Below are positions 1 to 10,662 of a DNA stretch of 64,000 nucleotides, in pieces; position 1 is the stretch's first letter; each line of letters begins with the position of its first letter. Where the stretch lies: assembly GCA_027563935.2 (NCBI GenBank), contig CM050454.1, positions 5,112,001 through 5,176,000 on the forward strand. The letters are read 5' to 3'. The position numbers and the translations under genes were made by a program. The DNA comes from Costus lasius (Eukaryota; Streptophyta; Magnoliopsida; Zingiberales; Costaceae). The notes beneath the pieces are model-generated. The model saw only the letters and a program-made list of their open reading frames with translations. It was not told where the DNA came from and ran no database searches.

Positions 1-306
1 TGCTTCTTTAGCACTTCTAGCTCCAATGATTCTTGGAAATAATTTGTCGGAGATGCTTTGTTGGATGAGGAAAAGAGCCTTTGCATTCTTCTTCTTATTC
101 TCCTTATCTTCTTGTTGAGATGAAGCCTCCATCTTTCCTTTGTCTTTGTCTTTCCCCTCTTTTTCTTCAAACCCTTCTTCCACTATCTCCCAAAGATCTT
201 GTGAGATCAAGAGAGTCTTCATTTTGATACTCCAATAATCATAGTTCTCACCTTCAAAGATAGGATGAGAACTTTGGGGCATCCATGCTCCTCCTTGGAT
301 AGCCAT
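1..306 (-). CDS. Copia-type retrotransposon Gag N-terminus (partial)
   Basis: Read on the minus strand, an open frame begins with ATG at 306-304 and runs off the left edge of the window (102 codons visible). It starts MAIQGGAWMPQSSHPIFEGE and continues with NYDYWSIKMKTLL and a lysine-rich stretch before LFLIQQSISDKLFPRI. This matches the N-terminal layout of plant Copia Gag (DUF4219/UBN2 type), in which the conserved tryptophan of YDYWSIKM opens the capsid-like domain. A primer-binding-site-like motif and an LTR lie directly upstream at 375-388 and 389-630, which confirms the 5' end of an element running leftward. No stop is seen in the visible part, so the copy may be young, but most of it lies outside the window. 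Confidence 0.8.
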   Translation of the reverse strand, partial: MAIQGGAWMPQSSHPIFEGENYDYWSIKMKTLLISQDLWEIVEEGFEEKEGKDKDKGKMEASSQQEDKENKKKNAKALFLIQQSISDKLFPRIIGARSAKEA

Positions 307-374
307 GGTACTCTCCTCTTCTTCTTCTTTTGAAATCTCTCTTGAAGTATCTCTCTTGAAATCTCACCAAACTA

Positions 375-388
375 CCTCTGATATCATT
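375..388 (-). other. Primer binding site-like motif of the Copia element
   Basis: On the minus strand this reads ATGATATCAGAGG, close to the TGGTATCAGAG sequence complementary to the 3' end of initiator tRNA-Met that plant Copia elements use to prime reverse transcription. It lies between the LTR end and the gag start, as expected. Confidence 0.6.
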
Positions 389-630
389 TGTTGACTAGGA
401 TAGAAACTCAATCAAAACATTTGGTGGAAGAAGATAGAATGGAGACAAAGCAAACAAGGAATAGGGCGGCTCACAGTTCCGCCGAGCTGCTCTCGCAGAA
501 ATTTCAATTCTTACATCACACACATTACAACAGTTTCCTAATACACATAGAAGCCCTAAGTAATGTGGGCCCAAAGTAAGAGCTGGCCCACCAAACAATA
601 AGGCTAATAACATAGCATTATATTTTAACA
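389..630 (-). repeat. 5' LTR of the Copia element
   Basis: A 242 bp block that, on the minus strand, starts TGTTAAAATATAATG and ends CCTAGTCAACA, giving the TG...CA ends of an LTR. The PBS-like motif follows directly. Only this LTR is visible; the partner and both-sided target duplication are outside the window. A short ORF on the plus strand here and one on the minus strand are incidental. Confidence 0.75.
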
Positions 631-1024
631 ATGATGAGGTGGATCTAGTGAGGAAGTAGTGTATAGAAAGAACTCATGATTAGCAATAGTGATGTAGAGA
701 TTAGAAGATAACAAGTAGATGGTAGGTTCTTATACCTTAACCAATAGTTCCTTAGGCGCAATATTACTAAATTTATTAAGCTTTTTATAAACTTTCATAG
801 GCGATACCAGAATAGTTTCTAGTGCCACTTTTAACAACAAAGTGTACAAGAGATTAGAGTCTTTAGTTTTAGTTAAGAAATGGTTGATCTAAGGATATTT
901 AGGGCTAAACTATACAACCTTGGTTATAGAATCTCAAAGCTCTTTGGGCAGTGAAGGACTTAGGTTAATTAATATATTAATATTCTAAGATGAGATTACT
1001 AATATTCTCATCATATGTGATATC
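631..1024. other. Unassigned spacer
   Basis: AT-rich sequence between the Copia LTR and the head-to-head LTR pair. I see no ORF, RNA gene or repeat here. Confidence 0.5.
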
Positions 1025-1671
1025 TGATGAAGGATGGAATTTTATGCCCTAGATCACCTTAGGTATGTAGCTCAATCAAATTAAACAGATGGTGCCATAT
1101 TCGAGCAAAGACTAGTAAACATGCTGTATTAAGGGTTTAGGGTTGGAAGGATAGCACCTGAGGCCCCCTTGAAGGGAGGGGGCCAAACCCCTTCTAGATC
1201 CTTTACCAAGTGATTTGCAGCCGAGAGATCTCCAAAGGGGTATGTTGTTGCAGCTTCAAATCTTCAGCTCCAATCAAGGTGACTATCGTGAACTCAGCAA
1301 ACCAATGGAACAGTAGAAGTAAGGCGTTAATGGAGGTGGAGGGATTAAGATAGTTGGCAGTAGGATGAAACAGGAATAATAGAAGAGAAGATTAAAGCTT
1401 TGATGAGAAGAGAAGAGATTGATAGAAGAGAAGGATAAAGAGAGGAGCAAGCTCAACTCTCAAGAGGAGCAAGCTCAACTCTTACACGCACAAGCAGCGC
1501 TAACACTAAGTTTCAGATTCAAAAAATTTTCATTCTAAGTGCAAAGTGACAAATACAAGGTCTTTTAAATCCCTCCTCCCTCAATGACAATATTCCCTCA
1601 AGATTAATCTATGGTTGGGGTCTCTTGTTTTTGAATTGGATGGTTGAGATGAGAACTCCTTCAAGCCTCCA
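1025..1671 (-). repeat. Family X LTR, minus-oriented copy (left arm of a palindrome)
   Basis: This ~647 bp block is the reverse complement of 1743-2387, apart from scattered mismatches and small indels. Shared landmarks include the GGCCCCCTTGAAGGGAGGGG block and the TTCATCA end. To its left (before 1025) the match stops after a remnant that resembles a degraded primer binding site (ATATCA), so only the LTR and not the internal region is repeated. Confidence 0.8.
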
Positions 1672-1742
1672 ATGTCACGGATGCAGCCTGCACATCCAAC
1701 TCCAACGTTACTCATGCAGCCGCCCACAACATCCAATGAAAA

Positions 1743-2387
1743 GGCTTGAAGGAGTTCTCATCTCAACCATCCAATTTAAAAACAAGAGACCCCAATCATA
1801 GATTAATCTTGAGGGAATATTATCGTTGAGGGATGAGGGATTTAAAAGACCTTCTATTTGTCACTTTGCACTTAGAATGAAAAATATTTGAATCTGAAAC
1901 TTGGTGTTAGTGTTGCTTGTGCGTGTAATAGTTGAACTTGCTCCTCTTGAGAGTTGAGCTTGCTCCTCTCTTTATCCTTCTCTTCCATCAATCTCTTCTC
2001 TTCTCATCAAAGCTTCAATCTTCTCTTCTATTATTCCTGTTTCATCCCGCTGCCAACCATCTTAATCCCTCCACCTCCATTAACGCCTTACTTCTACTGT
2101 TCCATTGGTTTGCTGAGTTCACGATAGTCACCCTAATAGGAGCTTAAGATTTGAAAAGGTGCAACAACAAACCCCTTTGGAGATCTCTCGGCTGCAAATC
2201 ACTTGGTAAAGGATCTAGAAGGGGTTCGGCCCCCTCCCTTCAAGGGGGCCTCAGGTGCTGTCCTTCCAACCCTAAACCCTCAATACAGCATGCTTGCTAG
2301 TCTTTGCTCGAATATGGCACCATCTGTTTAATTTGATTGAGCTACATACCTAAGGTGATCTAAGACATAAAATTCCATTCTTCATCA
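1743..2387 (+). repeat. Family X 5' LTR, plus-oriented (right arm of a palindrome)
   Basis: Plus-oriented partner of 1025-1671. It ends in TTCATCA at 2387 and is followed, after one base, by a primer binding site, which fixes its direction. The 5' boundary is uncertain (about 1737-1743). The ~70 bp spacer between the arms (1672-1742) resembles sequence at 19395-19430, so it is probably family X internal DNA. The 1932-2147 ORF inside it is incidental. Confidence 0.75.
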
Positions 2388-2388
2388 G

Positions 2389-2400
2389 TGGTATCAAAGC
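2389..2400 (+). other. Primer binding site of family X
   Basis: TGGTATCAAAGC, a near-perfect match to the tRNA-Met complementary motif TGGTATCAGAGC, one base after the LTR end. Confidence 0.75.
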
Positions 2401-4268
2401 AACCCTTAGGTGCTCTTGGTTGGCGCAAAATAGTTTCTGAAAATTTCCTGCTGATTGTGTGCGTTGCTTCCCAGAAATTTCTGAAACTTTCTACACTTTG
2501 TTTTGTGTGGCTGGTTTTCTAAACTTGTTAATTTTTCCTCTGGTTGGTTACTTGCTCACGCATCTCTGAATTTAGTTTCTGAACACTGTTGTTTGCATCA
2601 AGAATATTGAGTTGAGTGTTTGCTGAAAATCTGCCTGAAAACTGTTTGCTGAAATTTTCACTCACTGTAGCTTACCATTCTGCATTTCTGATATATGCCG
2701 ATTCTGGTTGTATTGTTGTCTTAAGCTGGATTATATAGTTACTGCTATATTTGACATTCAATACTAAGCTCAAGCTGATGGTTTGCTGAATTTTTTGAAC
2801 CTGTTTGCTGAATTTTCTTTGCTCTGCTCTCGGCAAATTCTGTTTCTAAATTCTGCTTCTTCCTGCTATTGTGCCCGTGCTTTGACATCTACTGATATCT
2901 ATCTCTGGACTACTGAATTGTTGTTGCATCTTTTAAATTCTGTAGTCTGATAAAAACCTCTATTTACTATTGCTTATCGTTCTAGTTTTCATCATTAACA
3001 ACTGAGATTTGTCTCGCCTTCTGCTCACAAATTTCTGAGTTACGATGTTTGAGAAGAATTTGACAATTTATTGCATCTGTTGTTGCCGCAATTTACCCAG
3101 AACTTGTTTGCTGAAATTTGCCTAAAACTCGTTTGTTGGATTTCTCGTGTACTGTAGCTTACCCAATTCTGAAATTTCAAGTTGTAAAATTTTCTGGTGC
3201 ATATTTGTGATCTCTAACCTAATAGAGAGACATAAGTTCAGGAGGCATTTTGAGTAGGTATCTACCTCGGCCAATAGATAGACTATCACTCATTTTTGCC
3301 ACATTGGTAAACCTGCGTCATACTTGAAACACTGTGCTTACCATTGTGAAATCTCTGTTCACGCTTGCGATTGCTGCTGTGCTCGTTTACCTTAATCTGG
3401 TTGTATTAATTACACTTGGTAAGTGGCAAGGCTGAATATTGGGTCATGTCTATAGTTGCATTTCTTTCTTGAATTTAGAGTTTCAGCGATAACTATGCCC
3501 TTAGCTTTTGTTGAAATTTTGTACCAACTTATATTGCTGGATCCTGTTTTCATCTTGCTCTTGCAAATTGCTGAATTCTGCAGTTTCTGAAAATCTGCCG
3601 ATTCTGTGATGTGTTGTTGCCTTAACACTGGATTTCATGCTTGCTGCTGCATTGACGCATGTTATTAAGTGAAATCTGATATTTGTTGCACATTAGTTTA
3701 TGATGGCTTGCAATTTCCTAAATCCACTGCAAACCCCTGCTAAACCATTATACTTGTTGCTGCTCTGAAATCCATTGCTACCACACTTTCACATTGTTAA
3801 ACATTACACATTGTTGAATATTGCTACTCACTATTGCTGTAGATTGAACTCATATGCTGAACATTGACTAGTTCTGAATCTACATCTCATATTGCCTGGG
3901 AACATTAGTTCTGATATTAATACATGTTTTGTACTGCAATTTACCACCACTAGTTGTTGTAACTGCCTTTACTCACTCCAGCTTTACATTAACTTGCTGA
4001 AACCTTGCTGAACATTTATGCCCGAGTTTTACATCTGAATTTACTAGGTTCTGCATTTTTGAATTTATATGTGCTTAGCTGCACTGCATTTTCAATTCTC
4101 AAAATTTTCAATCTTGGCTTCTAGTTTCAATCAAGAACACATGTGCATAATCTATGATAAACTTAAGGCCATGAACCAAGCCATGAAAGAGAGCCATAAC
4201 CAATACATGGAGAGACTCCCAACATATAGGGTCACCCTTAGATCATATTATTTTCATACTTACACTAA
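2401..4268 (+). repeat. Family X untranslated leader with degenerate repeats
   Basis: A T-rich leader with no convincing ORF. Short motifs recur (TTTGCTGAA, TTTCTGAAA, GTTGTTGC). Three imperfect longer units can be aligned near 2620-2725, 3105-3190 and 3560-3650, each running from CTGCCTGAAAAC-like sequence through a CTGTAGCTTACC or ATCTGCCGATTCTG block. A 4069-4311 ORF with no recognisable domain precedes the protease-like frame. Confidence 0.45.
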
Positions 4269-4959
4269 GTTGATGATAGGGTTTGTAAGATTGCCATTGA
4301 TGAACACATAAGGTTCAACTTTATAACTCCCCAAGCAATTGACAAGTTTAAGTTGACCACCAAGCCTAATCCATATCTTTATACCATTACTTGGGAAGAT
4401 GAAACCCAAACTTTAGTGAACCTTAGCTGCATTGTTCCCATCAAGTTGGCCACCTATGAATATAAGATTTGGTGTGATGTCTTGCCCCTAAAAGGCACTT
4501 ACCATGTCCATGTTGGTAAACCGTGGTTAGAAGAGTCTGAGGGATATTACCATAAGGACGACGATAGCTATGTTTTACAGTCATGCAGGCCAAAGATTAT
4601 AATTAAGAGAGCCAAGCCTAGGGTCCCCAAGGTAGACAACCTTCCTAATGAAACCATAGTACCTAGTCTACCTATACCATCACCTGATAACATACTCATA
4701 GTTGAACCTCAAGAACATATAACTGAAGGTCATCAACCTCCTCTAGATCCTGATATGAGGCCCATAATTTTGTACCCAAAATCTGATTTTGAACTAATAG
4801 CATCTACAGGGTTACCTCAGCCCAGTCCCACTCTTAAGTTTGAAGTGAAAATTCTCATCATTGACCATGTCAAAGTTCCCCTCCCGGATAAGACTAGTGA
4901 GCTGAACCAAAGTGTGACTTCTCCAGGATCTATAAACTGTCACTGGTACCCACTAAGCT
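4269..4959 (+). pseudogene. Family X protease-like polyprotein, first half
   Basis: The frame is open from 4269, after a stop at 4266-4268, and runs into the hAT insertion. It resembles the aspartic protease region of plant Ty3/gypsy polyproteins: KIWCDVLPL followed by VHVGKPWLEE corresponds to the conserved IWCDVLPM...VILGRPWLYD block, and IAIDEHIRFNFITPQ aligns with the active-site VDGGSTHNFI segment. The catalytic D-S/T-G triad is not preserved (D kept, following residues E-H), so protease activity is unlikely. The frame resumes at 9417 on the far side of the hAT without a shift. No reverse transcriptase or integrase of this family was found in the window. Confidence 0.6.
4952..4959 (+). 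repeat. hAT-1 target site duplication, left copy
   Basis: ACTAAGCT, directly before the TAGGGCTGGCAA terminus; an identical copy is at 9409-9416. Eight bases is the length hAT transposases generate. Confidence 0.95.
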
Positions 4960-7900
4960 TAGGGCTGGCAATTCGGGTCAACGGGTCATAAACGGGTTGT
5001 GTCTGCTATGACCTGTGACCCGAATAGCCTAATTCGAACACGACCCATTTAATTAATTGGGTAAAGCGGTATAACCCAAACACGACACGAATTTAAACAG
5101 GTCAACCCAACACGACCCGAGTAACCCGTTTATTAAACGGGTTAAGTATTAACCTGTGATTTGACACGACCCATATAACCTGTTTATTACATATGTCACT
5201 TATAAAACCAACTAGACACGACCCAAATAACCTATTTAGTAAATAGATCACTTATAAATAGCTTCAACATTCTAACAAACAAAATAGTATCAAAATATGA
5301 ATCAAATAACGTGCATACCACCAACATTCTAACATCAAAAAATATAATCATTGTCCAAAATATTTCAAATATATTCATTCAAATAACATAATAATCATGA
5401 TCCATAAATATTAATATACCATCAACATAAACTAAATAGAAGTATCATTGCAAGCCAAAATATTTCAGTTACATCATTGTCCAAATTCAAAAAATCACAA
5501 TTGACACTTAATATAATAGTATTGGTCAAATATTCACTTCAAAATGATTCCTCAAAATACTCTTGTATGTTGTTAACAGATTCACAGCTATAATTAGTAG
5601 AGTCTTCTAGATTTTCATCTCCCACGCTATTCACAGTGTCACGAGAAAATATAGATATGTCAAAGTTGCAAAATTGACATTCTTCTACTCTGTCCAATTT
5701 TACAAAAAGTATCAATTAGCCAAAAAGTTAGTATTCCTACTAATCCATCTTCAAACCTAAAAGAAAGAACAAGCCAATGTACATTAGTTCTTTTTTTAAA
5801 AAAAAAATACATTAAATAATATCATAAATTCAATACCTGGGTTATATTTGTTTCTTCTGTCGCCTCTTCAACAGTACAATCCATATCAATAAGCTCATCC
5901 AATGATATTTTTGCCTCATCTTCAAAAATAGAAATACTTGAGAAGTATAATATATTACATAAGATGACAAAAAAATAATAAATTGTTGGTTTTACCTGTT
6001 TCTCCAAATATCCAGTCTCTGGTGCAAAGAAGTGCCTCTACAGTGGTTGGTTTTAATGAACTGCGATATTGGTCAAGGACACGCCCTCCACAACTAAAAG
6101 CTGACTCTGATGCTACAGTAGATACAGGGATCGCTAATATATCTTGAGCCATTTTTGAAAGAGTTGAAAACCGTTGTTGATTTAACTTCCAATAATTTAG
6201 CACATCTAATTCTATCCTTCTATCAAGTCTTGGCTCATCTATGTATTGCTCAAGCTGTGATTTTCGTGAAATATCACCAAATTCCTCACTTTCAAACATA
6301 TCAAAGTCCTGCAAGATATATAAAATAGTCAATCCATGAAAAAAAAATTAAATCTTCATTAAATAATGGTACTTTACAAAAACAAAATTAGTACCTGTAA
6401 TAAGTTATTGCCTTTATGTGATGATCCTTCTCCTAAATTAGCTGTTGTAGAATCTTTTTGACCCAATATCATTAAACTACTTGGATATTTTTCAAGATAT
6501 TCATTAAAAAGCATAAACAAACTATCTCGAACCTCATTAAACTCATTTGAGTTATATCCATAGAGCTTCTTGTAAGCCCAATCAACAAATTGAATTTTAT
6601 ACCGTGGATCTAGTATCATAGCTATAGCCAAGATCAGACTGAATTGAGACCAATACTTATCAAAATTTTCAAACATTTGTAGAGCCATTTTCTTCAAGTA
6701 CTCATCTTCACAATCTATATGTTCTTTTAAAGTTATGCACAACTTATAAATTGATGGAAAAAAACAAGTTTGCAGTTGGGTACTTCACCCCAGAAAAAAC
6801 ACACATGATATCATAGAAAACAGCCAAAAACCTCATAATCTTTTGGATTTTCTCCCATTCCAATGCTGTTGGGCAATCCTTGTAATTGGAATCACTTAAC
6901 TCTAAATGGCAAAGTGCACCTCTATAATAAATTGCACTTTCAAGCATAAGGTATGTTGAATTCCATCTAGTTGGTACATCTTGTCTTAAGCCATTTTTTT
7001 CATCCATATTTAAAAATTTCACACATTCCAGAAATTTTTGCTTTCTCACTTGAGAACCTTTAATGTATTTTACTGTTTCACGTACTTTTTCAACTGCATG
7101 GTCAACCTCTTTTAGACCATCTTGAACAACCAAATTAAGAACATGAGTACAACACCTAATATGAAAATATGCACCATTACTTAAAAGGGCTTTTGAGACA
7201 TTAAGTTTTTTGCTTTAGCAACCCTACAAAGGTATCGTTTGCCGAAGCATTATCTAAAGTTGTAGAAAATAACTTGTTCTCAATTCCCCATTCAACCAAT
7301 AAAGAACTTATTTTCTCAGATATAGCTATCCCACTATGTGGTGGTGGCATATATGAGAATCCAAGTAATCTTTTATTCAAAATCCATTCTTTATCAATGT
7401 AATGTGCAGTAAGTGAGATATAGTCATCAGTAGCTATAGATGTCCATAGATCAAATGTCAAACAAATTCTACCATGTACTTCCTCAAGTGAGCATTTCAA
7501 TTTAGCTTTTTCTCTCTTGTACATTTTAAACAAATCAGCTTTGATTGTGTTTCTACTAACAGGAGTGCAATTCTCATGTAAATATGTAAATAATGCTCTA
7601 ATTCCAGAAAACTCTACAAATGACAATGGTACATTATGTTTGACAATAGCAGTAATTAGTAACTCGCGAAAAAGCATAGGATCAAATACTCCTTTTCTCA
7701 TAGCCAATTCACAACTCAAAATCAGTTGACCAATATCTCTAATGTTTTTTCTCACACAAGTTTCAGTATGCCTCTTTAAATTTTCAGTCCCATACTTACT
7801 ATCACATAAGAATAAAGAGCCACATTTTTTGCACTTACAATGCGGCTTACCATCAATTGTTTTCTCTGCAGGTTCATAATATTGTCACACCACTAAAGTT

Positions 7901-9408
7901 TGTCTTCTCTTACGTTTTCCCTTAGCATTCACATTCTCTACCTCAATGCCTCATTGAACTCATCATCTTTATCTTCTTGTAAATTAATTGGAGTATTATC
8001 CATTTTATCCTGTAAATCAAAAATAAATTGTGAGGCTTTGAAAGATATGACAATCATGACATTTATAATATCTTTCTATTATGAAATACTGTATCCCTCC
8101 TTCACCACCATATTAATCATTACCGTATTGTCATCTATCATCTAACTATCCCTTAATTGGTGTATTCAAACATCTATATAAGAAGTTAATGAACTTCTAA
8201 TAACCTAATGAATCCTATTTTATTCTCTAATACCAATTCTTAAAATAATCAATGAACTACAACTAGACACTCAAGGCAATGATCTGTAAAAAGAGCTAAG
8301 ATAGAATCAAATTATTTCTATAGTGCAACAAGTTCCATGGAAAACAAAATCTTGTAACACAATAGCTTTGATCCATGTCAATTCTTTTCCTAAAAATAAG
8401 CCTTTGCTTAAGTAATTATTCTAAACTATTATTTCAAAAGTCATATACTAGTGTCTGCTTTCATTTGGTCATTTTTACTAAGACATGTTAGTTCAATCAG
8501 GCAAAGGTACAGAGTATAGAATGCTCATGGTAAAGTTAGTGGCCATTTTTGCAAGACCTGCTGCACTTGCTAAAGTTAGTGGCCATCTAAATGCTGCTAG
8601 ATTGAGAAGCATTGAAAAGGTCATGTAAAAGATCAACAAAAAGTTGGCGGGTTCAGGTTTCTATTTCTAAATTGTTTGAGTTGCTTACATGCAGGATCTC
8701 TAGGATGAGTCAGTAGAATTAAGGATGCCAACAAGTGGACGGGGTACAAGAATAAAGAGAAGTTGTGCAGATTAACTCTTCCACTCAAATATACACGACA
8801 ACAACAGATGAATAGAAAGAAAACAATATACCACTTTAAGCAAGAAAAAAATACATCAAAGCAAGGATAGGTAGAGGAAGCACCAGAAATAAATTCTTTA
8901 GATCACAGAGCGGCGGATCTGTGAGGGCGGCAGCGGATCTATGAGGGCAGCGGCGGATTTGTGAGAGCGGCAAGGAGTAGAACTAGCGGCGAGGCAGCGA
9001 ACAAGCGAGGATGGAGGCTTCGAACGGCAGAGGAGGCACTGGAACAAGCTATTAATGGTGGGGAGAAAGTGTCTGCAATGGTGAGAATGAAGGCGGTGGC
9101 TCAGGCTTAGGGTGATTTGTCAAGCGGCTGCAAAAGTAAAAAGTCAATAGAGGAATGGAAAATAGGTTAACTTGATCTTACCCTTCATTTGAAATTGAAG
9201 GGTAGAGATCAACAAATCAAATAATATTAATGGGCTTTAACATATATAAAATAAATGGGTTGAGCAGGTCAACCCGCTTATGACCCGACATGACCCGAAT
9301 ATTTTCGGGTCATAAACGGGTCAACACGATTATGTCTGACCCGAACCCGCTTAACTTCGTGTCGGGTCGGGTCAGGTTAACGGGTTGTGTTAGTTTTTGC
9401 CAGCCCTA
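4960..9408 (-). mobile_element. hAT-1: 4.45 kb hAT DNA transposon, decayed
   Basis: The element has 12-bp terminal inverted repeats (TAGGGCTGGCAA) and a perfect 8-bp target duplication. The subterminal ends are dense in GGGTCA, CGGGTT and their complements in both orientations (about 4970-5190 and 9250-9390), as is usual for transposase-binding ends of plant hATs. A minus-strand transposase occupies about 5822-7863. The 8146-8880 stretch is AT-rich noncoding DNA, and 8905-9010 holds a short GC-rich array of GGCGGATCTGTGAG-like units, probably the transposase 5' leader. The perfect duplication suggests an insertion younger than the element's coding decay. Confidence 0.93.
5822..7863 (-). pseudogene. 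hAT-1 transposase (BED finger, RNase H-like, dimerization domain), frameshifted
   Basis: Minus-strand segments collinear with plant zinc-finger BED / RICESLEEPER-type transposases. Near 7860-7750 a BED finger is visible (CKCKKCGSLF, then H-T-E-T-C). 7755-7201 holds the LTFDLWTS and ISLTAHYIDKEW catalytic-fold region. 7133-6744 holds RQDVPTRWNSTYLML. 6742-6374 holds ILDPRYKIQF. 6308-6010 holds the C-terminal dimerization domain (ILAIPVSTVASESAFSCGGR). An intron with GT/AG ends fits 6309-6394, and another may follow the GET codons. Breaks: a stop near 7883, a frameshift near 7205, and a one-base slip in an A/T run near 6755. It should not encode a working transposase. Confidence 0.85.
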
Positions 9409-9416
9409 ACTAAGCT
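9409..9416 (+). repeat. hAT-1 target site duplication, right copy
   Basis: ACTAAGCT, identical to 4952-4959. Confidence 0.95.
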
Positions 9417-10417
9417 CCTCATTATTGCCAACTCTTTTAGGACCTGGGCCCGAGCATCCAAACTCTCCATCTTTAGAAAAACCTCAGCCCCCTCCTAAAC
9501 TTGACCCAACTGAATTTCTTAAGGAAGTTGTGGAGAACGAACTAGGACTAGCTGAACTTGAACCACCTCTAGAACCTACTATGCTGCCAACACTCTGGGA
9601 ACCAAAATCTGAACCTGCACCAACCTCAATCTTGGACCGCAAACCTGAACCTGAACAAACCTCACCCTTGGAATCACTCGAATCTACTCCTAAGTTTAAG
9701 GAGATAAAGAACATCACGTCATTAGCTTTAGCGGTCATTGATGAGAAACCTCACATATTGGGCAAAGATACAACCATAGAATGTCATGAAGAAGTGTTTG
9801 ATCCATTATTAGTCCTAGCACCATATCTTGACCCATTTTTACGCATGCCACCTCTTGCAATAAGCCCATTCTTAGGTGACTTCCTTACTAGAGCTGGAGT
9901 CTACCCACTAAACCCTATACCCCTTAGCCAAAATGGACGTTTGACTTCATGTTCTCTCTTAGAAAGATCCGAGGTCATCAATCCTATTTGCCTAAATTTG
10001 TCAGCCCCTAATTCAATAAGCTCCTTGAAAATCATCATCATAGATTGGACTTCACCACATCCTAGCTATCAACACGACATTGACTTGAGTTTTGGAACTA
10101 GGCTCATGTCCCACTACCCTACAAGCTTAAATCATTTTTGGATGAGTTTAAGAAAAATACTTGGTGCTAGATTCCACTTCAACTTCAAATTAAAGTACCC
10201 ATTTAAGAATTGCATGAAAATATCTCTTTGTACTCTCTCATTTAAAGTTTATACATCTACCCTTACATTTTCTTATCATGTTTTCAAGTCATATATTGCT
10301 AGCACACATGAGAAAATAAATACTTTCAGATATTTGCTTTTTATTTACAGGGATGAGAAAGCCATGGCAACTGAGGCCAATATGCATACTTTGGGGTGGC
10401 CACCTGATCCAAAATAG
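9417..10417 (+). pseudogene. Family X polyprotein, second half (Pro/Glu-rich, no known domain)
   Basis: This continues, in the same frame, the ORF broken at 4959; one duplication copy plus the hAT account exactly for the interruption. The first ~110 residues are rich in proline and glutamate (PKSEPAP, RKPEPEQTSPLE). The rest (ISPFLGDFLTRAGVYPLNPI...) matches nothing I recognise. It ends at a stop at 10415-10417 shortly before a short-repeat zone, so it is probably the natural end of the family X ORF. A family-specific extra ORF, or coding sequence left after loss of RT and integrase, are both possible. Confidence 0.5.
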
Positions 10418-10640
10418 AGCTTCAAATTTAATTCTCCGAAGGAGAATTCTGCAGCCCCCCGGAAAGCTGATGTAGGAGCAAAGGACCAAAATAATTTTCA
10501 CACTTTAGGCTTACCACCGGAACAACCACAAACTTCAATTTTAATTCTCCGGAGGAGAATTCTTCACCCCCGGAGATAGCTGATGAAGGGACATCTTCAA
10601 GGGATTAGTTATGTTCAACATTTCCTGCATTTGGACTCGT
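10385..10640 (+). repeat. Family X 3' region: tandem ~110 bp units with short hairpins
   Basis: Two imperfect tandem units. Each contains a CTTTGGGGTGGCC / CTTTAGGCTTACC start, then CTTCAAWTTTAATTCTCC, then a CCCCGGA...GCTGATG segment. Each has a hairpin with 8-bp stem AATTCTCC / GGAGAATT and a 3-nt loop (about 10431-10449 and 10540-10558). The same unit recurs at 19478-19560 and, inverted, at 19975-20060, which ties those regions to family X. Confidence 0.6.
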
Positions 10641-10662
10641 TTACAATTTCAGCATTTGGACA

